NCBI GenBank assembly: GCA_012932865.1
Contig: SAXG01000024.1
Span: forward strand, 496,001-560,000
Reading direction: 5' to 3'
From: Amylostereum areolatum
Taxonomy: Eukaryota; Basidiomycota; Agaricomycetes; Russulales; Stereaceae
Length of the DNA: 64,000 nucleotides
The position numbers and the translations under genes are program-made. The stretch's first letter is position 1. Every line of letters starts with the position of its first letter. Positions 35,448 through 46,765 of this stretch are shown here, one piece after another. The notes beneath the pieces are model-generated. The model was not told where the DNA came from. It worked only from the letters and a program-made list of their open reading frames with translations, and ran no database searches.

Positions 35448-36333
35448 GACGAGTTTCGTCGCAGGACTTAACTACGACGACACAAACGGCGACGATACCG
35501 CGGATTTGGGGGTGAGTGTCAGTGCTGAGATGGAAATGGACATCTCTGAAGCGAACATATGGGGCGGAGACGCCGCGGACGGGGAGTAAAGAGGTGAGGA
35601 CTCGAGCGGCGAGGTTGGTCGACGCGGGCGTTGGCCGGAGATCTTGTTTGTATCTTTTAGTTTCTTGCAATTTACATGTAGCTTGACTTTGACGAACTAC
35701 CCATGCACGGAAGTTGGTAGAGGATAGTACGCATTTCAAGGTACCGTCGCGGGAAATGGGCACAAGAGACTTGCAAGAGACGTCTAGGAATCTGCATCGC
35801 CATTGTAGGGCTCACCTTACGTGCGCACCTGGTAAAGAACAAGTACGCACCATGGTAGAAACAAAGACTCCAAGATCCTTGATCCACTCTTATAGCTTGA
35901 AATTTCCGGCGTGGCTTCCAGGCTGTTTGCAGGCTGTCGTCGGAAAGCTGTCGAGCGGCGGTCCCACATCTAGCAAAATTGCACAAAGACGCAGAGCTCA
36001 CATGATCAAAAGGCGTCTGATACAGTCAAATATATTCTCTTGCTTGAGAGAGGAAGGCAGATGTTGTGGGTGGTGGGATTCGGGCGGCGCGGGCGAAGTG
36101 TTGGTCCCGAAAAAGGTAGTCTCGAACCAAGACCCATGAAGGGTCTTGGATCAAAATCCTTATCAGAGGGGGGGTGGGAAGATGGAAGCACATCTAGAAG
36201 CTCCACTCGTAGTCAACGTTTATCCACGACTGTAGTAGACTTTGTCGAAAGTGTATCACAGATACAGTAGAAGTGAAGTCCACGTCTAGGGTTTCCACAA
36301 TTCACGACCCCCTTACTGATAAGGATGTTGATC
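35448..36333. other. Intergenic, no supported gene
   Basis: Overlapping short frames on both strands without recognisable content. The right edge abuts the terminal inverted repeat of a DNA transposon. Confidence 0.45.
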
Positions 36334-36415
36334 TGAGCCCCTCTCGCGTTACAGTCATTTGCATATGACATGATAATGCGCGCCGTGAAAAACTTGTTTG
36401 TATGAGCCAAACAAT
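36334..36415 (+). repeat. Left terminal inverted repeat of mariner-like element
   Basis: Begins TGAGCCCCTCTCGCG and includes CATTTGCATATGACATGATA. It pairs with 40235-40313. A TATA box (CATATATAG) follows directly at about 36418, so the TIR forms part of the transposase promoter. Confidence 0.9.
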
Positions 36416-36520
36416 TTCCATATATAGATAGCCGGAGAGATCCGAGGGCTGCGGCGTGACACTCGAGGTCGTTGTCGCGACGACCAAACAAACTTGCTGC
36501 CGTCGCTCATCATCGTCATC

Positions 36521-37584
36521 ATGGCTCCCCCACTGCATCCTCAGCTACGAGCCCGCATCATCGAGTGGCGAGAACAATACAGTGTGCCCGAAATTGCTCA
36601 GATGGCTGGATGTTCGACATCTACTGTATACAGAGTCCTCAAGTTTCATCAGCTCACCGGCCTCACCTACAATCCCCTCACAAACCTCCTTCATCATGGC
36701 CGTCCCCCAGTCCTTTCCTCCGATGACACTCGCTTCATCTACAACACCCTTCTTGCACACCCAGCCCTCTACCTTGATGAACTTCTCGATATGTTGCTTG
36801 ACGACAGAGGTATAGAGATATCATTGGCTACACTGTCTCGTGCTGTCCGTCGACTCGCAATCTCACATAAGCAGATCTCGAAAGAGGCTCAGGAGCGAAA
36901 TGACCTCCTCCGTGCAGCATGGGATGCGAAATTTGGAGATATTCCGATGGACTATATGGTGTGGGTAGATGAGTCTGCGGTTGATGATCGTACCAACCAG
37001 CGTGACATGGGGTGGGCACCTGTAGGAAGAGCATGTGTTCGACGAGAGGCATGGTTCCATGGAGTTCGTTACTCGGTCCTTCCTGCTATCTCCTCCGAGG
37101 GGATCATCGCGCTAGACATAATTGAGGGCTCTGTCAATCGGGAGAAGTTTCTACGCTTTCTTGACCAAGATTTGGTGAGTGTTCAAAATCATTCTCAGAT
37201 ATTCTTCTCAGTTGAGTCTAGGCACCCCGACTGAATCCCTACCCTGGGCGAAACAGTGTTGTCATCATGGACAATGCAAGCATACACCACCATGAGGACA
37301 TCCGAAAAATAATAGAGGATGATTGCGGTACAACTTCTCCGTCTTTTCTTCCGTATGGTTCATTCCTAACTAGTTGACCAGGCGCAAAGTTGATCTTTCT
37401 TCCCCCATACTCACCCGACATGAACCCAATCGAGCAAGCATTTAGTAAAATCAAGTTTTGGCTTCGCCGACATGAAGCTAAGGCTGTTGGACCACATGTG
37501 CGACAATGGCTTATCCACCTAGCTTCTGAAGCAGTCACAGAAGACGACACGCAAGGTTGGATCAAGAATAGTGGGTACTCTTAA
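36521..37584 (+). CDS. Tc1/mariner (IS630) DDE transposase
   Basis: Exons 36521-37174, 37222-37327 and 37382-37584 give 320 residues. The N-terminal helix-turn-helix ([20 protein letters not shown]) is followed by a second DNA-binding helix set with the GRPP motif. The catalytic core has [11 protein letters not shown] (first Asp), [12 protein letters not shown] (second Asp) and [19 protein letters not shown] (Glu); I count 35 residues between the second Asp and the Glu. All three catalytic residues are present and no frame is broken after splicing, so the enzyme could be functional. It cuts at its TIRs and inserts at TA sites in characterised relatives. Confidence 0.92.
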
Positions 37585-37682
37585 AGGGCAAAATATTATG
37601 TATTAAAGTGCTATCGCAAATGTAACAAACCTATGAGATATGTATAAACGAGAGGCAAGAGCAGTCAAGAGAATGTAAGTGT

Positions 37683-39841
37683 CTAATCATAGTCAGCAAA
37701 CAAAGTGTCATCATCAGCAAGAGCCCGTACAATGTCCTTCTTCTCCTCGAGGCGGGCGGAGTAGGATCGACATGCCTCCGCTAAGGCCTGGCAAACATCG
37801 TCGGAAATTCCAGAGATCTCCTGAAAGTATTGTAGGGCATCCGAAGATGATGATAAAATGGAGGGGGTATAGCCTGCATCAACGAGAATCTCACGGAATG
37901 GTAACAGATTATGACCGGAGTTCTGGTAAAAGGTCATGAGAAAGTAGTAGATAATATCTTGACGACGCGGTATGGGAGAGATAGGCAGGGATTTAGACGG
38001 GGAAGAGATTGAAGAAGAGTTGAATGATAGAGACGATGACGATGATGGAGCCGAAGTGGAAAAGGCCACAGCCGATGGTGCGGGCGAAGAGGTGCCAAGC
38101 ATGGAGGATAATAATGTCGTCTGTTGTTGAATGAGGTTTGCAAGGACGGGCATAACCTGGCCGACATCGCTCTGGTTCTGAACAATGACCTGCGGCGCGG
38201 TAGGTGCTTGAACGATAGGGGCAGTAGACGACGAAGGGCGAGGACCTGTCCGACCACGTGGCTTTGCGCTGTCGCACCCATCCCAAGGCCCTTGAAAGTC
38301 AGGCCACTCGGGAGGATTTCGCAGATCAACGCCAGGAGTCTTCGCTTCCTAGTATCCCGCAAACACGTGAGCAAGAATTGTCGCATGGGGGAATAGCTAT
38401 ACTCACCAGAGCTGCAGCCCATTTGCTCTTGCGGCGCCGGTTTAGTGGCAGATGGTTATCACCCTTGATGAAACAGTGGCCGGGGTTGTTGTGCTCGCCA
38501 CGGTGAACCTCGCACACCCACTCCTTCTCGATATTGAGGATGTGTTGACCGAGACGACGGTCAAGCTCTGGCAAGGCCTCGATGCGAGGTACCTGAGATG
38601 ATATTAAATAGAGTACAGACACGAAAACGGTATGTATATACCTTTGTTCCATGCTCGTGCGACGGCGCACCTTGCTCATCACCATCGTCCAGAATAGCAT
38701 CGAGAGCCTGCAGATTAAATTAGCTAATTGCTCATGCGACAGAAGAGAGTCGTACCCGTTTGCGCACTCGATGCGCCTGCATCTGATCAATGTCCAAGTC
38801 GATGAAGATGTTTTTCGGCCTGTCCTTGAGTAGCGTGCTACGCACGATGGCAAACGTATCATCAGTCTCGACTGTGGAAGCATCACGGGCACTAGATACG
38901 CAACAACGATGAGTACACATAAGGAATCTGATAAAAGACGAAGACATACTTGATACCAGTCCACCGTGCTTTGAATGCGGGACCTCGTATCTCGCCCACC
39001 GTGAACTTGTCACCCAGGTCGACGGCCTTCAGGATATCCAATGTGAACTGGGACCGGGTCGTATCTTTCGTAAGCTTGACATATACAAGTTTGCTTTCCC
39101 GTTCGATCACCATCTTCGGAGGACCGGAAGTGGCACGACCGCCCGTGGGTTTTGCGGCGACCTTGTAGGCGATACCGACACGAAGGGTAACAACTAACCA
39201 TATAAATGTGAGCAGCTTTCGTAGGGTGTAAATATGATGCTTACAATCCGGGTTGTTTTCGGGACTAGACATGTTGCCAGCCGGTGTCGGAGCCAGTGTC
39301 GGAGCGGGTGTCGGAGCAGGGCAGGCTCGGAGCGGTCCTGGTTGAACGGCCACTTGCTGAACAGGGCCAGCTACCGAAGCAGACTGGGCGGCGGCTGGTT
39401 GAAATACGGCAGGGTGTGACATAATGGACGGAGCGGCGGTAGGTTCCATGGCAGAAGACTGAACTGTAGTAGCAAGGGTGGGGACATTGGTGGCTTGGGG
39501 GCGTTGAGGCTGAGCGGTAGCCGAGTGGGCAAGTTGGGGAGGGGGAGAGGGAGCTGTAGTTGGCGGGGCACGTGGTTGAAGCTTTGCTCGTTCTTGACGG
39601 ACATGGTGCTGTTCGGCCACCGAAAGGCAAGCCCATCCGTGAGCCCAGGCGGCACGGATTTCATCTGCATTGTGGTAGAACTGTGGTGGATTGACGCTTC
39701 CATCTATGTAATAACAGATGAGTGTATGTGTCGGGCGTCGAGCTCAGTCAACATACCGATATATCCAGGCTGAATCATCCACCATATTGACGGACGAGGT
39801 GGCAAGCCAGCAGAGGCTGCACCAGTCTGCTGTGAAGCCAT
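37683..39841 (-). CDS. Companion gene inside the mariner-like element, unknown function
   Basis: A multi-exon gene starting MASQQTGAASAGLPPRPSIW (ATG at 39841). Exon 1 joins to DGSVNPPQFYHNADEIRAAW. A Pro/Ala/Gln-rich linker follows. A middle domain contains KMVIERESKLVYVKLTKDT, GEIRGPAFKARWTGIKYVFV and NIFIDLDIDQMQAHRVRKR. Then comes a Cys/His stretch (WVCEVHRGEHNNPGHCFIKG) with LNRRRKSKWAAAL. The last exon is Ser-rich, then helical (SISDDVCQALAEACRSYSARL) and stops at 37683. I do not recognise any known transposase, protease or nuclease in it. Its position inside the TIRs argues that it belongs to the element, either as an accessory transposition factor or as a captured host gene. Intermediate splice sites were only partly resolved. 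Confidence 0.65.
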
Positions 39842-40234
39842 CAGGACACCTGGGATGGGAGAAAAGAAAGAGGAGAGTGCACCGTTGTCGGCTCCCCCAT
39901 TCTAAACTTTTGTACCGGGGAAATTTGGTTGCCATGATCGACAACCCCGGGAGCGGTAAGCCTCAACTGAATGTCAGCTGCAGTCTGTATCATAGGGAGG
40001 GGAAATGCTCACCAAGGAATCTTTCGACGGTTTGGAGAGATGTATGTGTATAGGTAGGATAATATAGCGTTGTCGAAGGACGAGAAATGGCGGTGATGGT
40101 GGGGGACGGGGAGGAGCATTGTTGATGGTCCTAGCGACGAGCATGTCGTCCGATGATGACGCGGCCCTGGTGGTCACACATGTCACGAAGCCTCACACAG
40201 GTGACGGAACCAGGCACATGATACCATTTATGGG

Positions 40235-40313
40235 ATTGTTTGGCTCGTACAAACAAGTTTTTCATGGCGCGCATTATCATGTCATATGCAAATGACTGTA
40301 GCGGAGGGGCTCA
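40235..40313 (-). repeat. Right terminal inverted repeat of mariner-like element
   Basis: Reverse complement of 36334-36415 with two substitutions and a short indel. The palindrome GGCTCACGTGAGCC lies at its outer edge. Confidence 0.9.
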
Positions 40314-40705
40314 CGTGAGCCTACCGAAAAAGGTACAGCAACAACAATGTCACGCGTCCAGAATCCAGGGACGACGGACCTGAGCCCGTCTCGCGGCGAC
40401 GGCGTTCCCCGCTCCCCGGTTGCATGAGGTCGACGCCCCTTTTCTCTCCTCCACATTGGTAGCCATGCGACAGAAGTACACAGCCAACGGAAATTATGGA
40501 TGGATTGAGCTGATGTTGAACAGACTTATCCAAGTCAGTGAGACGCTCAGTCGAAGGGATACTTCGAGTTATATATTATACCTTATCCAAGTCAGTGAGA
40601 CGCTATAGTAAGGTATGTAAGCAAGAGAGAAATAAGTAGAAGGTATAAAGGTTTGCTCACCTCAGTCGAAGGGATACTTCGAGTGAGGAGGCAGGACAAA
40701 ATACG
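40314..40705. repeat. Flank with duplicated short segments
   Basis: No gene. Two segments occur twice: TTATCCAAGTCAGTGAGACG at about 40526 and 40582, and CAGTCGAAGGGATACTTCGA at about 40547 and 40662. The second also holds an internal inverted repeat (TCGAAG...CTTCGA). Confidence 0.7.
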
Positions 40706-40710
40706 AGAGC

Positions 40711-41132
40711 TGTCACGGATCACTCCATTTCTCTCTTCGTTTGCAGACCTCATACACGCGACGCGTCACGGCACATGACTTTCCTTCGCATCACATGCTT
40801 CAACGACGTCATTGCCCGGACTTCCGAGCGGGGTTCCGCATCCTTATCTATGACATCATTGCTCCGGACCTTCGTCCTCCGCCCCATGACTCTTTTCTTA
40901 TTGTTCCCCCGCTCGCACCACTATCGCATCACATCGCACCATCGTCCCCACTTGTATATAAGGACAGTGTTTCTCTTCCCTTTTCCCTAGACTGTCCATC
41001 TTGTCATATGGTACTGTAGCGCACATTGCACTACCCTAGGCCTGACACTCTCGAATCCATCTGTTCTCTCTTGCTCCTCCCATCGTCGCGACTTAGGCGG
41101 TTCCATCGGTCTCATAAACTGCGTTTCTGACA
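40711..41132 (+). repeat. 5' LTR of Gypsy element
   Basis: 422 bp, TGTCAC...TGACA, with a TATA box (TGTATATAAGG) near 40952. A three-codon upstream ORF (MVL) follows the probable start of transcription. Confidence 0.95.
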
Positions 41133-41189
41133 CCTGGACAGTCTACCCTACGCCTACCTCGCACCCCTCTCCCCTATACCCTCCTCACC

Positions 41190-43293
41190 GTCTCTACGAC
41201 ATTAAAAACCCCCACCCTGGAACCCACTGCCGAACCGATCTTTCTTACCTTCAATCTCCAAGCATTCAACCCCGATCGCAACACCCCGTTCCCCTGGCCC
41301 CGAGCAAACGCGGCCACCGTCGATCACATACGAGCTCTCGAACTCCTCTGTAGGGAACATACCTGGAAGGTCCACGGAGTCAATTGCCGCATATACGAGT
41401 GGCGCTGGAATCACGATCACGGTAGACAGACAATCCTCTGCCTCTACGCTCGTGTCGTTGCGTGCTTTGACATAGATCGGAACCGGTTTGAGTTCTCGAT
41501 TCACTCCCCCACCTGGCACACCTGTTCCAACACCCATCTACCTCCATTGATCATCCGACACAACTTCCCTACTGTCTACAATTTTGCAATCCCCACACCG
41601 GAATCCACCCCGCCACCAGTTCTCCATGCCACTATCAAGGGCAAGACCCTCCGCCACCGTCACCTCGAACACAAGATCCGCCAGGCTGTAAAAGCCGGCT
41701 ACCTCACCCAGAAACTCCTCGGTAGTCGCCCCGTCGCGGCCGACTTCTTCTAAAACCATCGCTTCCCAAACCTTCACCCGCCCCCCCACCCCCGCGTTCC
41801 CCCCGGGTATCTTCCGCGGCTATTGTCCGTACGAGTACTCCGTCCTCACCTCCCTAGACACCAAGAGACCGGTACATTGGGCCCACAACCCTCCCGAAGA
41901 AAGCAGGCAAGACTGGTACTTTCAAGGAGGCAACTATTTCACAGACGAAGACTTTGACCTTGCGACCGACGTCCTTACCGCCTTCCTTGATCCACCCGCA
42001 TCCTCTTCCCCACCGCCCCGCCGATCCACTGTCCTCTTCCCCCCCAGGGGATTCAAGTTCGACAGCGTCACCAGGAAGTGGTACACGTATCGACGGAACC
42101 GGCAAGGAACACCAGGGCGTACAGTAGTTGAGTGGCAACCCTCTAGTGCAAACCCTGTTCAGGATCTCTGGTTTTGGAGACACAACCAGGAACTCATCAC
42201 ACCCCTCGAATTCCAAGTCGCGCGCGAAGTCCAAATCGAGCTTGACGAAGCTGAAGAACATTGCAAGGAACTCCGACGCCAACAAGAAGCAGCCTTCACC
42301 CGATCCCTCGACGTCGCCCTCCCCGCTGACAAAATACCCGATGAAGAAACCAAACCCTCGACCGCCTCCAAGCGCGAACTCGGCCCCAAGCTGAAGCCCT
42401 TCAAGGGTGACAGACGCGACACCCTCCGATTTCCCCTAGAGCTCCGCATGTTCCTTCGTGTTAACAAAGATGTTTACACTACAGATGATGCCAAGATGAT
42501 GCTCCTCCTCAGCCTGATGGAGGGAGACACAGAGAACTCCTGGGCCACGCACCGCCGCATGGAGCTCTTTGCCTATGAGGACAAGAAGGAAGAAGCCGAG
42601 GACTCCGGCGAAACACCCCCAAAGCGCCACTACAGCACCTACAAGGAGCTTTCGGACAGGTTTGGTCGGGACTTTGTACCCATCGAACCGAAGATGGAGG
42701 CCCAGTGTAAGATCAAAGAGCTCACAATGACTACTCGGGACGTCACTGACTTCATCACCGAGTTTGAACTACTGGCAACTATGACGGAGTATGACGAGGA
42801 AGCGCTGATCCACTTCTTCAAGAAAGGACTGCAGCGAGAACTCGGCAAGCAGGTGGCCCGATCGTACCCATTCCCCACTGACCTCGTGGAGTGGAAGGAG
42901 CGCGCCCACCGCATCAACCACCAATGGCTCGAGGAGAACCCGGAGAGGAAGAGCAGTCAGTCCAAGGGGGCTGTCGCGCTCACCTCAAAGCTGACAGACG
43001 ACGAGCGCAAAAAGATGATGCGTGAGGGCAGGTGCTTCATGTGTCGACAGGCCGGTCACGTCTCCCGCGACTGCCCCAACTGCGACTCGAGCGCGCGACG
43101 GGTAGGCGCAGTGGAGACTGGATCTAAGGCCCCTCCCCCACTGACGAGCACGGCTCCACCCACTGCGAAAGCAGCTCCCGACCCGTCCAAAACCATTGCG
43201 GTGATCACTCGCCAGCTGAAGGATCTGGACACGGAAGGCAAGGAGCAGGCAGTAGCGCTGTTGAAGGACATCCTGGAATCGCAGGATTTTTGA
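41190..43293 (+). CDS. gag: Gag region of Gypsy element with ATG-poor upstream frames
   Basis: From about 41190 one frame is open to a TAA at 41751-41753 (about 187 codons). The next frame (+1) is open from there through the recognised Gag to the stop at 43291-43293. Neither long frame has an ATG until 42448. The downstream part is normal Gag: LKPFKGDRRDTLRFPLELRM, capsid-like SLMEGDTENSWATHRR, then CFMCRQAGHVSRDCPNC, a CX2CX4HX4C zinc knuckle. The upstream Trp-rich sequence (YEWRWNHDHGRQTILCLY; GIFRGYCPYEYSVLTSLD) reads like protein. Translation could start at the ATG at 42448, start at a non-AUG codon, or involve a +1 shift at TTC-TAA. Confidence 0.7.
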
Positions 43294-44898
43294 AACACCC
43301 CCCAGTCGCGTCGTCTGGTGGAGGCAAAGGACTTTTGGTATCATTGTCAAATCGTTTCGCTGTATTATCATCCATGCATACCTGTGAGCAATCATATCCC
43401 CCGTGTTTGTATCTGTCTACCGTCACCAAGAACAGGCAAACACCATCAATCACGCTCAAGGTTAAGCTGATCGGACGAGTTACCAAAAGAGAAATCAACG
43501 CAGACACGCTGCTTGATAGCGGCGCAGAAGGAATTATCCTGAACCGAAGCTTTGTTGAACGCAAGAAGCTTACCACAAGAAGACTAGAAAACCCGTTCCC
43601 CGTGCGTAATGTGGACAGCACCGAGAACATCATGGGCTGGGTACACGACACAACGACCCAGCGGATCCGGATATACTCGCAAGATTCAAAGGCATACCAT
43701 GAGGAAGAAGCTGAGTTCTTCATCACCGACATCGGCGATCATGACATGATCCTTGGAACAGACTGGCTCGATGAGCACAATCCCACCATAGACTGGCAAC
43801 GAGACCGCGCTGACATGCTCCGCTGCCCTCCCTCGTGCACTTTGTCCAAACCTCCTGTGACGAACCTCGCAACCAAGCCACGGAAACCATCATCGGTCCA
43901 ATCACAGCGTAAGGTTGAAGCAGGTGAAACCCCAAGGACACCTCTCGTTCTGGACGACCCCTTCCCAGAGCCGACGTATGTGTCCTGTGCCCCAGTCCCC
44001 ACTTATGTCATTTCTGCACGCAGAGTCAAAGGTGTTCGCGTTCACACAGTCCATCGCTCCCCTCTACCTACACGACTCTTCACTGAGGATGACGACGAGT
44101 GGCCCATGGTATTCCGAGACTGGGAGATCAATGGACTACGCCGTGCTGGAATCCTCCCCGAAACCGATGGTCCTAATCCAGATGCAGTACCCATCCGCGT
44201 GGGCTGTACAAAAGCGCAGGAGCTTGCAGAGCATTCAAAAGAGAATGCACGCCCGCAAACCTTCGAAGACTTAGTCCCCCCTCAGTATCGCGACTTCGCA
44301 TCTGTATTTGACAAGAAGACCTCCGAGCGACTTTCTGACCGACGACCATGGGACCATGCTATCAACATGAAAGACGGCTTTGAACCCAAACCGTGCAAAA
44401 TCTACCCCCTCTCACCTTCCGAGCAGATCAAACTCGACACCTTCCTCGACGACCACCTGAAGAAGGGCTATATCCGCCCATCGAAGTCACCTCAGGCGAG
44501 TCCGTTCTTCTTTGTGAAGAAAAAGGATGGAAAGCTGCGTTCTGTACAAGACTATCGAGAATTAAACAAGGGCACTGTCAAGAATGAATACCCCTTGCCA
44601 CTGATCTCTGAAATTGTCGACCGTCTCAAAGGTGCAAAGATCTTCTCAAAGATGGATGTTCACTGGGGCTACAACAACGTCCGCATCAAGGAAGGCGACA
44701 AGTGGAAGGCTGCGTTCAAGACGAATCGCGGTCTCTTTGAACCTACGGTGATGTTTTTTGGACTTATGAACTCCCCTGCGACGTTTCAGGCAATGATGAA
44801 TGAACTGTTCAAGGATCTCATCGACTCGGGCAAGGTCATTATCTACATGGACGACATCTTGGTGTTCACTCGCACCATGGACGAACACCGTGCCACAT
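43290..44898 (+). CDS. pol: Gypsy protease and reverse transcriptase, 5' part of pol
   Basis: The frame contains the aspartic protease (NADTLLDSGAEGIILNRSF, D-S-G active site) and RT up to the palm: KGYIRPSKSPQASPFFFVKK, SVQDYRELNKGTVKNEYPLP, FSKMDVHWGYNNVRI and the catalytic IYMDDILVF. Reading stops at TMDEHRAT, where a foreign insertion begins. The frame runs on to 44972 only by chance, inside inserted DNA. It overlaps the Gag stop by four bases. Confidence 0.9.
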
Positions 44899-46765
44899 CA
44901 GGAAAACTCCACTTACTTGACAGTGCCTTGGGACCCTTGGGCAAGTCACCCAAGGCCCCAAGCTCTAAGTAACAAGGCACTTGGCCAAGCCATGTCCCTT
45001 TACTTGTCCAAGGTCAGCTATAACTTGAGCATGCCTTCCTAGGCACTTGAAGGTCCTGTACAATGTCCTTGAGCATACCTTGTTACTCAAGTACTGATGG
45101 GCCAGGTCCTTTAACAGCTTGAGTTCTGCCTTGAAGAGCCTTGTGAAGACCTTAGATGCACACATTTCAGGGGATAGGAAATCAGATTGCTATTCAAAAC
45201 TCTACACTACTAGTTACACATATATACTACAGAGGTACAGCACAACTAGAAGAGACACCGAGACACCGAGACACCAAGAACCAACACAGACAACCAGCCC
45301 CTAGCAAGTCCTAGCAGCAGGTGTCAAACAACCTGAAAGAAAATATAGGAGTCAGAAGACATACCTCATTACACGGGCACACAGATGGCAGAGAGGTTGG
45401 AGGCTTTGAGGCGTGCACATCGAGCGTGAGTGTGAAAGGACATTGAAGGGGGTGGAGCACGGTATGAGTGTGTGGAGGGCAACAACGACGGGAGCGTCGA
45501 GGGCAATGAGGCTGCAAGAGCCGAAAAGATGGGGACAGCGGCGAGGGCAACGGGACCGCAATTGTCGAACTAACGGAGGCACGGATGCCGGGAGGCGAGG
45601 ACGTCGAGAGCAACACGGGCCAGGGCATCGAGAGCAACATGGACCAGGACACCGAGTATGACAGGGCATATGCGTTATTACTAATCAGGCGACCGGGAGA
45701 TGAGCATCAGGGATGACGTGACAGCGGAGGGAAACGAACAGTTGAGGGTGACATGGCAGTTGAGGGTGACGAGGGCGATGGAGCATGGGCGACATGGACA
45801 TGGGCATTGGTGTTGATGGAGGCGTGGATGTCAAGACATCGGGCGTGCGGGTGTTGAGGGCCCGTCAGCGAGGGTGTGTGCGCTGAGGGAGACAAGACAG
45901 TGTTGGGACGGTGACACAGGCGTTGGGGGTGACGAGGGCACGAAGGTGGTGAAGGGTGTCGATGATCTCGGCGTCAAAGCGACGGGGGCGTGGGTTGGGA
46001 TTGACGACGGGGTTTCTGTCAGGGTTGTGGGGTCGTGGGGTTGAGCGTGATGGGGGGTGAATGTTGCGAGTGACGAGGGCGTCAGCGTTGGGAGTGACGG
46101 GGCGCGGGCATTGGCAGCGGTGGTGTGACAAAGGGTGATGGGGGTGTGGGTGGAGTGAGTGAGTGAGTAACGAGAGCACCGGTGTTGGGGGCGAGAGCGT
46201 GTATGCGTGAGTTGAGGGCGACATGCAGACGTCGAGGGTGACGAGAGTGTCGGTGTTAAGGGCGGGCGTAGCGGCTGATGGTGAGAAGGGCGTGGGCGTG
46301 GAAGGGTGTGGGCGTGGAGGGTGACAAAGGGGACATGTTGAGAGCGGTGAGGGCGTGTGCATAGAAGGTGACGAGGGCGTGGCCGTTGAAGGCGGAGACG
46401 AGGCCGGGTCAACGACAACAACGGATGTCGTCGTCGAAGACAAGTTGAAGGAGACGACGCGGCCTTGAGCGTCGTCATCAAAAATTGCCGTTCACGTGAC
46501 TACCCGCGTCCTCGATTCACCAAGTCGCGAGTTCGGAATCTCGACTTAACACCTATTGAGATTTCTTTATTTGTACAAGCTATGGTACTCAAAACTCAAG
46601 TATGGAAGTAGAATACATATTTTCCAAGGATACTCCCAAGCCCTATGTATTTGACCAAGCCTCCCAGTTGTTTCATTCCAAGTGTAAGCTTCTCCAAGGC
46701 CGATTTGTAAGTCCAAGTTGTGGGCCCCAAGTCCAAGTCGGTCCCAAGTACTTGGAGTTTTCCTG
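44899..46765. mobile_element. 1.87-kb non-autonomous insertion in the Gypsy RT
   Basis: It breaks the RT between TMDEHRAT and VRQVLQRLQ. The ends are inverted: CAGGAAAACTCCA at the left and its complement, TGGAGTTTTCCTG, at the right. Both terminal 200-300 bp are crowded with CTTGG/CCAAG and CTTG/CAAG motifs, as in subterminal transposase-binding repeats. No transposase frame is found. The centre (about 45400-46470) is a G-rich degenerate minisatellite. A clean target duplication was not found, so the superfamily is open (a hAT-like element is possible). Confidence 0.75.
45400..46470 (-). repeat. G-rich degenerate minisatellite
   Basis: Loosely repeated units of the type GGGTGACGAGGGCG and GGCGTGGGCGTTG. 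Long open frames on the minus strand (Pro/Ser/Thr/His) result from this composition and are not genes. It resembles, in the opposite orientation, the tract at 50340-51115. Confidence 0.7.

Larger units (their letters stand above)
36334..40313. mobile_element. Two-gene Tc1/mariner-like DNA transposon
   Basis: Terminal inverted repeats at 36334-36415 and 40235-40313 match over about 80 bp with only two substitutions and a 3-nt indel (both start TGAGCCCCTC). Inside are two convergent genes, a Tc1/mariner-type transposase (plus) and an unrecognised companion (minus), with 98 bp between their stops. The exact ends and target duplication are uncertain; TA dinucleotides lie a few bases outside each repeat, at unequal distances. 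The matched TIRs and open reading frames suggest a young insertion. Confidence 0.85.

Noticed and set aside
45831..46481. Minus-strand frames of about 200 codons (Thr/Pro/His-rich)
   Set aside because: Same explanation: a G-rich minisatellite inside the nested element, open in more than one frame.
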